Source of the DNA: Ornithinimicrobium sufpigmenti
GTDB taxonomy: Bacteria; Actinomycetota; Actinomycetes; Actinomycetales; Dermatophilaceae
DNA: 64,000 nt
Assembly: GCF_004322775.1 (NCBI RefSeq)
Contig: NZ_CP036403.1
Coordinates: forward strand, 1,364,001 to 1,428,000
Direction: 5' to 3'
Shown here piece by piece: positions 35,572 to 44,678 of the stretch (positions within the stretch are counted from its first letter, which is position 1; each line of letters begins with the position of its first letter). A program made the translations under genes and the position numbers. The notes under the pieces are model-generated. The model searched no databases and was not told where the DNA came from. It worked only from the letters and a program-made list of their open reading frames with translations.

Positions 35572-37050
35572 TCACCCGACCTGCCGCGCCGCGGCGGTCG
35601 CCAGGATGAGGTGCGCGAGCGCGCTGCCGTGACCGGGGTCGTAGCCGAGCACGCTGGCGATGCGGTCCAGCCGCTGGTGCATGGTCTGCCGTCGGATCCC
35701 CAGGTCCCGGGCCGTGGCCGCGACGTTGAGGCCGTGCCCGAGCCAGGCGGCGAGGGTCGCGACCAGGACGCTGCCGTGCTCGGCGTCCCAGCGGCGCAGC
35801 GGCTCCAGCGCGTCCTCGACGAGCGCCTGCACGTCGGTCGGGGGCACCCGGGTTAGCAGGTGCTGCACGGTGGAGTCGCGCCAGGTGGTGGCGCCCAGAC
35901 CACCGGAGGACAGGTCCACACCTTCACGGGCGCGCTGCAGGCTGTCGGCCGCCTCCTCGAGGCTGCGCGGGGGACCCACGACGAGGCAGGCCGACTGCTG
36001 CGTCACCGGCTCGTCCACGAGCGCGGCGACCGCGCCGGCCGGATCAGGGGTGTCAGGGTCGACCGCCACCAGGCCCAGGACCTGGCCCCGGACCGGGGCC
36101 AGCAGGTGAGGTCCCAGCCCGGGGGCGCGGCCGACGACGACCGCGCCGCGCCGGGGGTCGGCGCAGGCACCGGCCAGACCCACCACCCGCTGCTCGGGAG
36201 CCGGGTAGAAGCCCGCCAGCGCACCCCGTGTGAGCAGCTGGTCGGCCGTGGTGAACCGGGGACGGTCCAGCAGGTCGGTGAGCAGGCTGACCCCGGGGTC
36301 GCCCGCCCCTGGTCCGTCCAGGGCCGACCGCTGGACCACCAGCCCGACCACCGCGGCCACCCGCTGCGCCAGGAAGGTCGTCTCGACCGTGGCCCGCGTC
36401 CCGAGCAGGACCTGTCCCCACGGCGCACCGGCGGTGCGGACCACGCTGCGCGCCGCGGCCTCGGACCCGACCGCCGCCGTCCGTCGTGGGCCGCTCGCGG
36501 AGGCGACGACCTGCCCGGACAGGGTGCGCACCTCGATGGGTTCCCCGAGATCCTGCGCCGCCTCGTTGACCAGCTCGGCGAGCCCAGCCCCGTCGGCCGC
36601 GTGCTCGTGCAGGCGGCTGGTCAGCTCGTCACCGCGGCGCAACCGCGCCAGATCGCTGGTCAGCAGGTCCGAGTTGACCTCCCGGCAGATCTCGGCGAAC
36701 GGCACCACCTCCTGCAGGACGATCAGCGGCAGCCCGGCGCGCCGCGCCTCGTCCTCCATCTCCGGCGGCAGCTCGGGCAGCGACCGGCCGGGCTCCAGCG
36801 CGACAGCAGCCACCTGCCGCGAGGCAACGTCCCGGACCCAGTGCCGCCGCGTCCCGGCGTCCGTGCCCGCCAGCCCCAACCCGGTGGTGAGCAGCACCTC
36901 GCCACCGGAGAGCAGGGGCGCGATCTCGTAGATCTCGCTGGAGTGCACCCAGGTCACCGCACGGTCCAGGTCAGACTGCCGGCCCAGGAAGGCGGGCTCG
37001 GCGCGGCGCACCGTGGGGTGCTCGAGGAACTGCCGCAGGGCGAGCGTCAT
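35572..37050 (-). CDS. PucR-family transcriptional regulator
   Basis: The 492-residue protein has an N-terminal PucR domain (residues 1-130: [26 protein letters not shown]), a central variable region, and a C-terminal helix-turn-helix (residues about 430-485: [28 protein letters not shown]). PucR-type regulators commonly control purine or pyrimidine breakdown genes in response to a small ligand. It is transcribed divergently from the cytosine deaminase-like and CodB-like genes with a 157-bp intergenic region. It most likely regulates that pair. Confidence 0.87.
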   Translation of the reverse strand: MTLALRQFLEHPTVRRAEPAFLGRQSDLDRAVTWVHSSEIYEIAPLLSGGEVLLTTGLGLAGTDAGTRRHWVRDVASRQVAAVALEPGRSLPELPPEMEDEARRAGLPLIVLQEVVPFAEICREVNSDLLTSDLARLRRGDELTSRLHEHAADGAGLAELVNEAAQDLGEPIEVRTLSGQVVASASGPRRTAAVGSEAAARSVVRTAGAPWGQVLLGTRATVETTFLAQRVAAVVGLVVQRSALDGPGAGDPGVSLLTDLLDRPRFTTADQLLTRGALAGFYPAPEQRVVGLAGACADPRRGAVVVGRAPGLGPHLLAPVRGQVLGLVAVDPDTPDPAGAVAALVDEPVTQQSACLVVGPPRSLEEAADSLQRAREGVDLSSGGLGATTWRDSTVQHLLTRVPPTDVQALVEDALEPLRRWDAEHGSVLVATLAAWLGHGLNVAATARDLGIRRQTMHQRLDRIASVLGYDPGHGSALAHLILATAAARQVG

Positions 37051-37207
37051 ACCTCCGCCTTTCGTCGTGGGGCCGGGACGATGTGTCCCGGATCACCGGA
37101 CCGGGTCTGGACAGTATGCCCATTGCGGCGTCCGGGTCGCAGTTGCCAGGCTCGTCAGGGTCCGGACGTCGACGGTGACGTCCCGAGCACTCGGAGGATG
37201 GCAGAAA

Positions 37208-37681
37208 ATGAAATCAGCAGACGAGCTCAGCCCCGCCGACCGGCACGGCCTGGAGGTCGCGCTGGAGGAGGCGCGCGCAGGCCTGGCCGAGGGTGGCGTC
37301 CCGATCGGAGCGGTCCTGCTGTCCGCCGAGGGGGAGGTGCTCGGGCGTGGCCACAACCGCCGGGTGCAGGACCAGGACCCGTCCATCCATGCCGAGACCG
37401 ACGCCTTCCGCGCCGCCGGACGGCAGCCGCACTACCGCGGCACCACGATGGTGACCACGCTGTCCCCGTGCTGGTACTGCAGCGGGCTGGTGCGCCAGTT
37501 CGGCATCTCCCGCCTCGTCGTCGGCGAGAGCAGGAACTTCACCGGGGGTCACGACTGGGTGGCCGAGCACGGCGTCGAGGTGATCGTCCTGGACGACGAG
37601 CGGTGCGTGGAGCTGATGTCCGGCTTCATCGCCGAGCACCCGGCGCTCTGGCACGAGGACATCGGGGAGGAGCTGACGTGA
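37208..37681 (+). CDS. Cytosine deaminase-like protein (yeast FCY1 type)
   Basis: This 157-residue protein belongs to the CDA fold zinc deaminases. Zinc and catalytic residues are His61 and Glu63 in IHAETDAFRAAG and Cys88/Cys91 in TLSPCWYCSGLV. The context (GRQPHYRGTT, QFGISRLVVGE, NFTGG) resembles fungal FCY1 more than the bacterial amidohydrolase CodA or tRNA adenosine deaminase. Expected reaction: cytosine to uracil plus ammonia. It has GGAGG 8 nt before the ATG and a 4-bp overlap with the CodB-like permease, which supports cytosine or a related base as substrate. Confidence 0.82.
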   Translation: MKSADELSPADRHGLEVALEEARAGLAEGGVPIGAVLLSAEGEVLGRGHNRRVQDQDPSIHAETDAFRAAGRQPHYRGTTMVTTLSPCWYCSGLVRQFGISRLVVGESRNFTGGHDWVAEHGVEVIVLDDERCVELMSGFIAEHPALWHEDIGEELT

Positions 37682-38964
37682 CCGAGACGAGCACCTCACG
37701 GGCCGCGGAGGCCTTCGACATGAGCGTCGACCCGGACTACCCGGTCACCCCGGTCCCCAGGTCGGCCCGCAAGACCACCTTCTCCCTGGCGGTCGTCCTC
37801 GTCGGGTTCACCATGTTCACCCCGACGATGCTCGCCGGGGCCCAGGTCGGCGCCGGGTTCTCCTTCCTGCCCCTGATGGGCGTGCTGCTGCTCGGGTCCC
37901 TCGTGCTCGGCCTCTACGTGAGCGCTCTGGGGTGGCTCGGCGCCCGCACCAACCTCTCGACGGCGATGATGGCCCGCACCAGCTTCGGGCAGGGCGGCGC
38001 GAAGCTGTCCTCGCTGCTGCTGGGCGGCACCCAGATCGGCTGGTACGGCGTCTCGGTCGCGACCCTCGCGCTGCTCACCGGCCAGGCGTTGGGCTGGGAG
38101 AGCGACGCCTCCGTGCGCTGGCTCATGGTCGCCTCCGGGCTCGTCATGGGCATCACCGCCTACATCGGCTACAAGGGGATGTACGTGCTGTCCCTGGTCG
38201 CCCTGCCGCTCATGCTCATCCTCGGGGCGTGGGTGACCTGGCAGGCCTTCGACGAGGTCGGTGGGGTCGGCGCGATGCTGGACATCGAGCCCACGGAAAC
38301 CATGGGCGTGGCGCTCGCGGTGACGATCATCGTCGGCACCTTCGCCTCGGGCGGCACCCAGGCACCGAACTGGACCCGTTTCGCCCGGACCCCGGCCGCC
38401 GGCTTCTGGACCTGCATGTGGGCCTTCCTCGCGGCCCAGCTGCTCATGCTCTTCTCGGGCGCCATCGGCGCCCTCGCCTACGGCGAGGGGGACTTCGTCG
38501 TCGTCCTGTTCAACCTCGGTCTGGTCACCTGGGGGCTGCTCTTCCTCGTCGCCAACATCTGGACCACCAACGACAACACCGCCTACAACGTGGGCGTCGC
38601 CGGGGCCGAGCTGTTCAACGTCAGGACCCGACGCCCGTTCGTGGTGGCCGGTGTCGTGCTCGGCACCGTCCTGGCGGTGACCGGCATCTACGACTCCCTC
38701 GTCGACTACCTGGTCTGGCTGGGCATCCTCATCCCGCCGCTGGGCGGGGTCATCCTCGGTGACCACATCGCCCGGCTGCGGCGGGGCGGGGAGGAGCTCA
38801 CCCTGAAGATCCCGGGGGTGCGCTGGGACAACATCGCGGTGTATGTCGTGGCCTCGCTGGCCGCGTGGGCCGCGAGCGAGGCCGCGTTCTTCATCCCGCC
38901 GGTGATCGGCATGGTGGTGGCCTTCGTCGGGGCGATGGGCATCCAGGTCCTGCGCCGGCGCTGA
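37678..38964 (+). CDS. codB: Cytosine/purine permease, CodB-like (NCS1)
   Basis: This 428-residue protein has about 12 membrane helices. NCS1 features include TMLAGAQVGAGFSF, the ARTSFGQGGAKL region, GTQIGWYGVS, SGGTQAPNWTRFAR, and NDNTAYNVGVAGAE. It should import cytosine or a related base, coupled to Na+ or H+. GTG 37678 overlaps the deaminase stop. A terminator follows within 10 bp. Confidence 0.85.
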   Translation: MTETSTSRAAEAFDMSVDPDYPVTPVPRSARKTTFSLAVVLVGFTMFTPTMLAGAQVGAGFSFLPLMGVLLLGSLVLGLYVSALGWLGARTNLSTAMMARTSFGQGGAKLSSLLLGGTQIGWYGVSVATLALLTGQALGWESDASVRWLMVASGLVMGITAYIGYKGMYVLSLVALPLMLILGAWVTWQAFDEVGGVGAMLDIEPTETMGVALAVTIIVGTFASGGTQAPNWTRFARTPAAGFWTCMWAFLAAQLLMLFSGAIGALAYGEGDFVVVLFNLGLVTWGLLFLVANIWTTNDNTAYNVGVAGAELFNVRTRRPFVVAGVVLGTVLAVTGIYDSLVDYLVWLGILIPPLGGVILGDHIARLRRGGEELTLKIPGVRWDNIAVYVVASLAAWAASEAAFFIPPVIGMVVAFVGAMGIQVLRRR

Positions 38965-38970
38965 CAGACC

Positions 38971-39018
38971 GGTGGGTTCGGCGCCCGTCGTCCCTGTCCG
39001 GGCGCCGAGCCCACCTTT
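38971..39018. terminator. Terminator after codB
   Basis: Positions 38971-38987 pair with 38999-39015 (17 bp, one wobble) around an 11-nt loop, followed by TTT and then CCCC. It lies between convergent codB and the ABC permease gene, so it may serve both. Confidence 0.75.
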
Positions 39019-39057
39019 CCCCGTCCGGGGTCCCTGCCCGAGCCCGTCCGGACGCCC

Positions 39058-40053
39058 CTACTCGAAGTCTGATCTCATGAAGCGCAGCAGCGCCAGCCCC
39101 AGGGTGAGGGCCAGCACGGCGGCCAGCACGACCGCTGCCTGGGTGAAGCTCACCACGTGGGTCGTGGGCGTGCAGGAGACCGTGATGTCGTCGCAGAAGT
39201 CGGGCCACCGGGTCCAGGTCGTGCCGTGCTCGACGAAGGCCTCGAGGTTGGTCCCGAGCAGCCATGGTGTCGAGGAGGGGAACAGCCCGCGCAGGATCCC
39301 CTCGGCCAGCACCAGGTAGCCGACCATGAGGCCGAGCACCACGGCGCTGTGCCGCACGAGGAAGGCGGCGCCGGCTCCGAACGCCGCCGCGGCCGCGGCC
39401 AGCCCGACGATGCGCACCGCCATCCAGCCCAGGTCGACCCACTGCTCGCCGCTGAGGCCGTCGTCGATCCCGTGGTAGCGGAGGACGGCGGGGACGCCGA
39501 CCAGCACCAGCCCCAGCCCCACGACGGCGATCGGCACCCCGACCAGCGCCGCGGCCACCACCTTGGCGCTGAAGACCGGGGCCCGTCGGGGCAGGAAGGT
39601 GAGCCAGGAGCCCATCGTCCGGTGGGTGAACTCCGCGGCGACGCTCGTGGAGCCGACCGCCAGCGCCAGGAACAGGAAGGGGTAGACAAGGTAGCCCAGC
39701 AGCTCGCGGTACTGCTCGTCCATCGAGGGGTAGGTGGGCAGGAAGTCGTCCAGGATCGGCGGCCGCCGCAACTGCTCGCAGCCGAAGTCGACGTCGCCCT
39801 GGCCGCTCTCCTGCCGGGCGCGGGCCTGGTCGCGCACGCAGACCTGGTAGTCCTCCGGGCTGGCCGGCTCCCAGTAGTCCCGCGCCTCCTCGAGCATCTC
39901 CTGGGCGCCGGCCCGCTGCTGGTTGAGCGAGACCGAGAGCTGGTGCACGCCGAAGACCGCCATCAGCGAGACGACGGCCGCGGCCAGCAGGGCGAGGACC
40001 AGGACGCGCCGAGCCATGATCCGGCGCAGCTCCACCCGTACCAGGCGGGTCAC
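39058..40053 (-). CDS. ABC transporter permease (ABC-2 type)
   Basis: This 331-residue protein has an N-terminal helix (residues 16-36), an extracytoplasmic stretch of about 100 residues with three cysteines, then five or more helices between about 120 and 325. The pattern EFTHRTMGSWLTFLPRR fits ABC-2 exporters, in which a loop after the second helix contacts the ATPase. It overlaps the ATPase gene by 4 bp. The exported substrate is unknown. Confidence 0.75.
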   Translation of the reverse strand: MTRLVRVELRRIMARRVLVLALLAAAVVSLMAVFGVHQLSVSLNQQRAGAQEMLEEARDYWEPASPEDYQVCVRDQARARQESGQGDVDFGCEQLRRPPILDDFLPTYPSMDEQYRELLGYLVYPFLFLALAVGSTSVAAEFTHRTMGSWLTFLPRRAPVFSAKVVAAALVGVPIAVVGLGLVLVGVPAVLRYHGIDDGLSGEQWVDLGWMAVRIVGLAAAAAAFGAGAAFLVRHSAVVLGLMVGYLVLAEGILRGLFPSSTPWLLGTNLEAFVEHGTTWTRWPDFCDDITVSCTPTTHVVSFTQAAVVLAAVLALTLGLALLRFMRSDFE

Positions 40054-41174
40054 CGCCCCACCTCCGGGTCGTCCACACCACGCCCGTCGGCACCACGCCC
40101 GTCCGCACCTGGCCCGTCCGTACCACGCCCGACCGTACCTGGCCCGTGCTCACCCGGTCGGTCCGCCGCGGAGTCGAGCTGACTCGTGAGTGTGTCGTCG
40201 CGGGTCAGCTCCAGGAAGATCTGCTCCAGGCCGCGGCGGCTGGGCACCAGTCGCTCGACGTAGAGCCCCTGCGCCGCCAGCAGCCGGGTGATCTCGGCCG
40301 GTTGGGCGCCGGTGACGTTGAGCAGACCGGCGTCGGCGGAGGCGGCCTGGGCCAGTGCCTCGGCCGCGTCGCTGCCGCGGGGGACGGCGAGCCACTCGGC
40401 GGTGAAGCCCGCGTCGCGCAGGATGCGGACCGCGGCCCCAGGGTGCGCGACCCCGACCTCGACGGTCTCCCCACCGCCCCCGATCAGCCCCGCGACCGAG
40501 CCCTGAGCCAGCACCCGGCCACGCCCGATGATCGAGACGGTGTCGGCGATCTGCTCGACCTCGGACAGGATGTGGCTGCTCACCAGCACGGTGCGGCCCT
40601 CGTCGGCCAGCCGCCGCATCGTCTGGCGGATCTCGTGGATGCCGGCCGGGTCCAGGCCGTTGGTCGGCTCGTCGAAGATCAGCAGGTCGGGCGACTTCAG
40701 CAGCGTCGCGGCGATCGCCAGCCGCTGCTTCATCCCCAGCGAGTAGGCCCGGAACTGGTCACGGCCCCGGGTGCCGAGCCCCACCTCCTCCAGCACCTCG
40801 CCGACACGTCGCTGGGGCGTGCCGATGCCCTCGGCCAGCAGGGAGAGGTTCTTGGCCCCGGTGAAGGTAGGGAAGAACTTCGGTGACTCCACGATCGCCC
40901 CCACCCGGTCCACGACGCGGGGCAGCTGCTGCGGCACGGGGGTGCCGAACAGGTGCATCGAGCCACCGTCGGCGCGGGTCAGCCCGAGCAGCATCCGGAT
41001 GGTCGTCGTCTTGCCCGAGCCGTTGGGGCCCAGGAAGCCGTGCACCCCACCTGCGGGCACGTCCAGGTCGAGGCCGTGCACGGCCACCCGCCGTCCACGG
41101 CGGGTGCGGTAGGTCTTGCGCAACCCGCGCGTCACGACGGCCAGTCCCTCGTCGGCGGCCACGGCCACACCCAT
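40050..41174 (-). CDS. ABC transporter ATP-binding protein (drug/antibiotic export type)
   Basis: The 374-residue protein has Walker A GPNGSGKTT, a Q-loop at VGAIVESPKFFP, signature YSLGMKQRLAIAATL, Walker B LLIFDEPTNGLDP and switch VSSHIL. This resembles CcmA/BcrA-type exporters. The region after residue 225 is the usual accessory domain. The C-terminal about 35 residues are a Gly/Asp/Arg-rich repeat encoded by five imperfect 15-bp units (40076-40150). ATG 41174 with GGGAG upstream is preferred over ATG 41231. It sits in the segment between lipA and lipB. Confidence 0.82.
   Translation of the reverse strand: MGVAVAADEGLAVVTRGLRKTYRTRRGRRVAVHGLDLDVPAGGVHGFLGPNGSGKTTTIRMLLGLTRADGGSMHLFGTPVPQQLPRVVDRVGAIVESPKFFPTFTGAKNLSLLAEGIGTPQRRVGEVLEEVGLGTRGRDQFRAYSLGMKQRLAIAATLLKSPDLLIFDEPTNGLDPAGIHEIRQTMRRLADEGRTVLVSSHILSEVEQIADTVSIIGRGRVLAQGSVAGLIGGGGETVEVGVAHPGAAVRILRDAGFTAEWLAVPRGSDAAEALAQAASADAGLLNVTGAQPAEITRLLAAQGLYVERLVPSRRGLEQIFLELTRDDTLTSQLDSAADRPGEHGPGTVGRGTDGPGADGRGADGRGVDDPEVGR
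40076..40150 (-). repeat. 15-bp imperfect tandem repeat at the 3' end of the ABC ATPase gene
   Basis: Five units of 15 bp (first CACCACGCCCGTCGG at 40076-40090) encode the Gly/Asp/Arg-rich C-terminus. Copies differ at two to four bases. Confidence 0.75.
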
Positions 41175-41295
41175 CTTGCTGCTCCCGTCCGCCAGCCTCC
41201 AGGCCAGCCCCTGCTGCAGAGCAGTCAACACGGTGCGGCGGCTGCCGGACGCTCACCGGGGGCAGCGTGTCGCCCGGGGGACCTTCCAGCAGTGC

Positions 41296-41943
41296 TCAGG
41301 CGGTGGTGTGCACCGGGTCGAGCACGTCCTCCAGGTGCGCGATGACCAGCGACAGCACCTCAGCCACGGGCACGTCCCGCCCCAGCTCCCTGGACAGCGA
41401 GGTCACCCCGGCGTCGGCGATGCCGCAGGGGATGACGACGTCGGCCCAGCCGAGGTCGCAGTCGCAGTTGAGGGCGAAGCCGTGCATGGTCACGTCGTGG
41501 CTCACCCGGATGCCGATCGCCCCGATCTTGCGGTCCGGCCGCTCGCCGTCGCCGAGCACCCACACCCCCGAGCGCCCCTCCACCCGATCGGTCCGCACAC
41601 CCAGGTCACGGCATACCCCGATCATCATCTCCTCGAGGCGACGCACGTGGGCCACCACGTCCACGGGGGAGGGCAGGCGCACGATCGGGTAGCCGACCAG
41701 CTGCCCGGGGCCGTGCCAGGTGATCTTGCCGCCCCGGTCGACGTCGATGACGGGCGTGCCGTCGAGGGGACGCTCGTGCGGCTCGGTGCGCTTGCCCGCG
41801 GTGTAGACGGCCGCGTGCTCGAGCAGCAGGACGGTGTCCGGCAGCTCGCCGGCCACGACCTGGGCGTGGACCGCGCGCTGGTGGTCCCACGCCTGCTGGT
41901 AGTCGACGAGGTCGGGGGAGAAGCCCAGGTGCTCGAAGCGCAT
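41296..41943 (-). CDS. lipB: Octanoyl-ACP:protein octanoyltransferase
   Basis: The 215-residue protein transfers octanoyl from acyl carrier protein to lipoyl-domain lysines, supplying LipA. Motifs are [18 protein letters not shown], the conserved Lys region [22 protein letters not shown], and the catalytic Cys in VIPCGI. ATG 41943 lies 6 nt after TACAGT on the minus strand (leaderless). It diverges from the kinase-like gene. Confidence 0.93.
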   Translation of the reverse strand: MRFEHLGFSPDLVDYQQAWDHQRAVHAQVVAGELPDTVLLLEHAAVYTAGKRTEPHERPLDGTPVIDVDRGGKITWHGPGQLVGYPIVRLPSPVDVVAHVRRLEEMMIGVCRDLGVRTDRVEGRSGVWVLGDGERPDRKIGAIGIRVSHDVTMHGFALNCDCDLGWADVVIPCGIADAGVTSLSRELGRDVPVAEVLSLVIAHLEDVLDPVHTTA

Positions 41944-42010
41944 ACGCGCACTGTAACCGCCTGTGGAAAAGTCCTGCGGGCCCACTCGCGCCTCGGGCAG
42001 GCTCACGGAG

Positions 42011-43675
42011 GTGAGCACCGCACCGCAGGTCCCCGGGTACACCCTCACCGGGCAGCTCGGCACCGGCGCGTCCGCCACGGTATGGCGTGGCCGCCGGGTG
42101 GCCGACGGGCTGCCCGTCGCGGTCAAGGTGGTCGCGCCGGTCGACGGCCGGGTGGACGAGGCGCTGCGGGAAGCCGGGCTGCTGGCCCGGGTGCGGCACC
42201 AGCACGTCGTGCACCTCTACGACGTGCTGCCGCTGCGGGCGCAGGACGGTGACCCGCCCGCCGTCGCGCTGGTCACCCAGCTGGCCGGCGGCGGGTCGCT
42301 GGCCCAGGTGCTGGGCCGCCGGCGCCTGCTCTCGCCGGGGGAGCTGGTGACGGTGCTGCAGCCGGTGGCCGGCGCGCTCGCCGACCTGCACCGGCTCGGT
42401 GTCGTCCACGGCGACCTGTCGACCGGCAACATCGTCTTCCGCGAGGACGGTATGCCGCTGCTCGCCGACCTCGGCACGGCGCGGATCGTGGGGGAGCAGC
42501 GGCTGCGAGGCGTGGGCACCGGGGCGGGGGACGGCATGGTCGCGCCCGAGGTGGTGGAGGGCTTCCCGGCGACGCAGGAGTCCGACGTCTACCAGGTGGG
42601 GGCGCTGGCACGGCTGGCCCTGACCGGTCAGGTGCCGGGCCCGGGCTTCGACCGCCCCGAGCTGGCCGAGGTCGCGCCCGACCTGCCCGGTCTGCTCGTG
42701 GACCTGGTGGAGCGGTGCATGGCGGGCGCGCCGGAGGACCGACCCGACGCGGACGAGCTGGCGGTGGCCCTGCACGCGGTGGCCCCGCCCGAGCCGGTGG
42801 AGGTCGCTCCCGACGCCGACGCGGCCCACGGCCTGACCCAGCGACTGCGACAGGTCGCCCAGGAGGACGAGGCTGCGCGAGCCGGGCGCGAGCAGCGCGG
42901 CGCCCACCGACCGGAACGGGTCGACCCGGACGGTCGGGGGCCGGGGACTGGGCGACACGGCCCCCGGCGGCCGGGTGCCCGACGGAAGGACCCTGGACGG
43001 CAGGCTGGTGGGCGGCAGGCTGGTGGGGGGCAGGACGGCGGTCAGCGCACCCGGGCGGTCGTCGGTCTGGCGGTGGGGGCGCTGCTGCTCGTCATGCTCG
43101 CCGGGGTGGGCTGGTCGTTGGGCCGTTCCTGGTGGGGCGGGTCGGAGGCGTCCGAGATCGCCAACGAGCCCGACGCGCAGGTGGCTGACGCGGAGAGCGG
43201 TGCTGCGGAAGATGCCGCCGGGGTCTCGGCCCAGGCCGTTCCGTCGCCACCACCGCCGGCGCAGCACGGGCCTGACGCGGACGGGGAGGCGGTGGACGCG
43301 GACGCCGTCCGCCAGGTCGTGCAGGACCTGGTGAGTGCCCGGGCCAGGGCCTGGGAGGCCACCGACCCCGGCCTGCTCACCACGGTGCTGGCAGCCGGCT
43401 CACCGGTGCACGACGACGAGAGCGCCGAGCTGTCCCGCGCCCGGGAGGCGGGGATCACCTATCCGCGGGTCGGGTTCGAGGTGCGCGAGCTGGCGGTGCA
43501 GCACGAGGACCCTGACCGGTTGCACGTCGAGGTAACGGTTGTGCGAGAACCGCTCGAGGCCCGGGACGGCGGCGGCTGGGTACTGCGGACCCCGTCCCGC
43601 AGCGAACGGGTCGCCCTGGAGCTGGTGCGGCAGGAGGGCCGGTGGCTGCTGTGGTCGTGGGCCGAGCTCGGGTGA
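42011..43675 (+). CDS. Serine/threonine protein kinase-like membrane protein with atypical catalytic loop
   Basis: The 554-residue protein has a kinase fold at residues about 8-265: Gly loop [12 protein letters not shown], Lys39 in VAVKVV, catalytic loop HGDLSTGN (normally HRDLKxxN), metal motif DLG (normally DFG) and a degenerate APE (VAPEVV). A disordered Arg/Gly/Ala linker contains two copies of a 15-bp repeat (42998-43027). One membrane helix follows (about residues 352-375), then an extracellular domain of about 140 residues. Activity is uncertain, though the Lys, Asp, Asn and Asp residues are kept. GTG 42011 is preferred; GTG 41963 would add 16 residues overlapping the lipB promoter region. 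Confidence 0.75.
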   Translation: MSTAPQVPGYTLTGQLGTGASATVWRGRRVADGLPVAVKVVAPVDGRVDEALREAGLLARVRHQHVVHLYDVLPLRAQDGDPPAVALVTQLAGGGSLAQVLGRRRLLSPGELVTVLQPVAGALADLHRLGVVHGDLSTGNIVFREDGMPLLADLGTARIVGEQRLRGVGTGAGDGMVAPEVVEGFPATQESDVYQVGALARLALTGQVPGPGFDRPELAEVAPDLPGLLVDLVERCMAGAPEDRPDADELAVALHAVAPPEPVEVAPDADAAHGLTQRLRQVAQEDEAARAGREQRGAHRPERVDPDGRGPGTGRHGPRRPGARRKDPGRQAGGRQAGGGQDGGQRTRAVVGLAVGALLLVMLAGVGWSLGRSWWGGSEASEIANEPDAQVADAESGAAEDAAGVSAQAVPSPPPPAQHGPDADGEAVDADAVRQVVQDLVSARARAWEATDPGLLTTVLAAGSPVHDDESAELSRAREAGITYPRVGFEVRELAVQHEDPDRLHVEVTVVREPLEARDGGGWVLRTPSRSERVALELVRQEGRWLLWSWAELG

Positions 43676-43744
43676 CCCCGCGCCATCTGTCGCGGCGACC
43701 GATGCTGCCCGGGCTGGGGCACGGGCTTGGCGCGCCGGGCGTCG

Positions 43745-44677
43745 TCAGCTCTCGGTGATCCAGGCCATCGCCGAGGTCAGGTCCGGGTGGTCGAAGGTGA
43801 ACCCGGCCTCGGTGAGCACGGTCGGCAGTGCCCTGCCGGAGGCCAGGATCTCCGAGGCCATCTCGCCCAGGGCCAGCCGCAGCGCGATGGTCGGCGCCGG
43901 GACGACCGCAGGTCGTCGCAGAGCGTGCGCGAGCGCCTTGACGATCGCGGTCTGGGTGTCCGGGTGCGGACCGGTGAGGTTGACCGGACCGGTCACCTCC
44001 GGGTGGTCCAGCAGGAACATCAACGCGCGCACGTGGTCGTGCAGGGTGATCCACGCCCAGTACTGGTCGCCCCCGCCGAGCGGCCCCGCCAGACCAGCCT
44101 TGGCCAGGGGCAGCAGCTTGCCGAGCGCGCCCCCCTGCGGGGCGAGGACGATCCCGGTGCGGACCGTCGCGACCGGGACCCCGGCGTGACCGGCCGGCCA
44201 GGTCGCGGCCTCCCAGTCACGGCATACGTCGGCCAGGAAGCCGGCACCCGGTGCGCTCTCCTCGGTGAGCACCTCGTCACCGCGGTCGCCGTAGATGCCG
44301 ACGCCGGAGGCCGACACCAGCCGCGGGGGTGCGGATGCCGAGGTATCCCGTGCCGCCGCCCTCACCGCGAGGGCCCGGGCGATAGTGCCGGTGCCCTCCG
44401 TCCGCGACTCGAGCAGCTCCCGCTTGCGCCGGTCGGTCCAACGCCGGTCGGCGACCCCTGCACCGGCGAGGTGCACGACGCCGGTGACGCCGTCCAGGAC
44501 CTCGGGGTCAAGGTCGGCCCCGGGCGTCCAGCGCGCCTCGCGGACACCCGGGTCGAGCTCGTCCGCGACGCGCGGGGCGCGGCGGACCAGGTGCAGCACC
44601 TGGTCGCCGCGCCCACGCAGCGCCGAGGACAGGGCGGAGCCGATCAGCCCGCTGGCCCCGGTGATGGCGATGGCCAT
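43745..44677 (-). CDS. NAD(P)-dependent epimerase-like protein, YfcH/TIGR01777 type
   Basis: The 310-residue protein has an SDR Rossmann start AITGASGLIGSAL, then VVHLAGAGVADRRWTD, RLVSASGVGIYGDRG and a C-terminal DUF1731-like segment (PAPTIALRLALGEMASEIL). These mark the YfcH family of extended SDR proteins of unknown substrate. It is the last gene of lpd - E2 - this gene, beginning 1 bp after the E2 stop, so it is translationally coupled. Confidence 0.82.
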   Translation of the reverse strand: MAIAITGASGLIGSALSSALRGRGDQVLHLVRRAPRVADELDPGVREARWTPGADLDPEVLDGVTGVVHLAGAGVADRRWTDRRKRELLESRTEGTGTIARALAVRAAARDTSASAPPRLVSASGVGIYGDRGDEVLTEESAPGAGFLADVCRDWEAATWPAGHAGVPVATVRTGIVLAPQGGALGKLLPLAKAGLAGPLGGGDQYWAWITLHDHVRALMFLLDHPEVTGPVNLTGPHPDTQTAIVKALAHALRRPAVVPAPTIALRLALGEMASEILASGRALPTVLTEAGFTFDHPDLTSAMAWITES

Positions 44678-44678
44678 C

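Noticed and set aside
35456..41295. Possible recent mobile island between lipA and lipB
   Set aside because: No transposase, integrase, tRNA target or flanking direct repeats seen, and GC and codon use match neighbours; kept only as a synteny observation.
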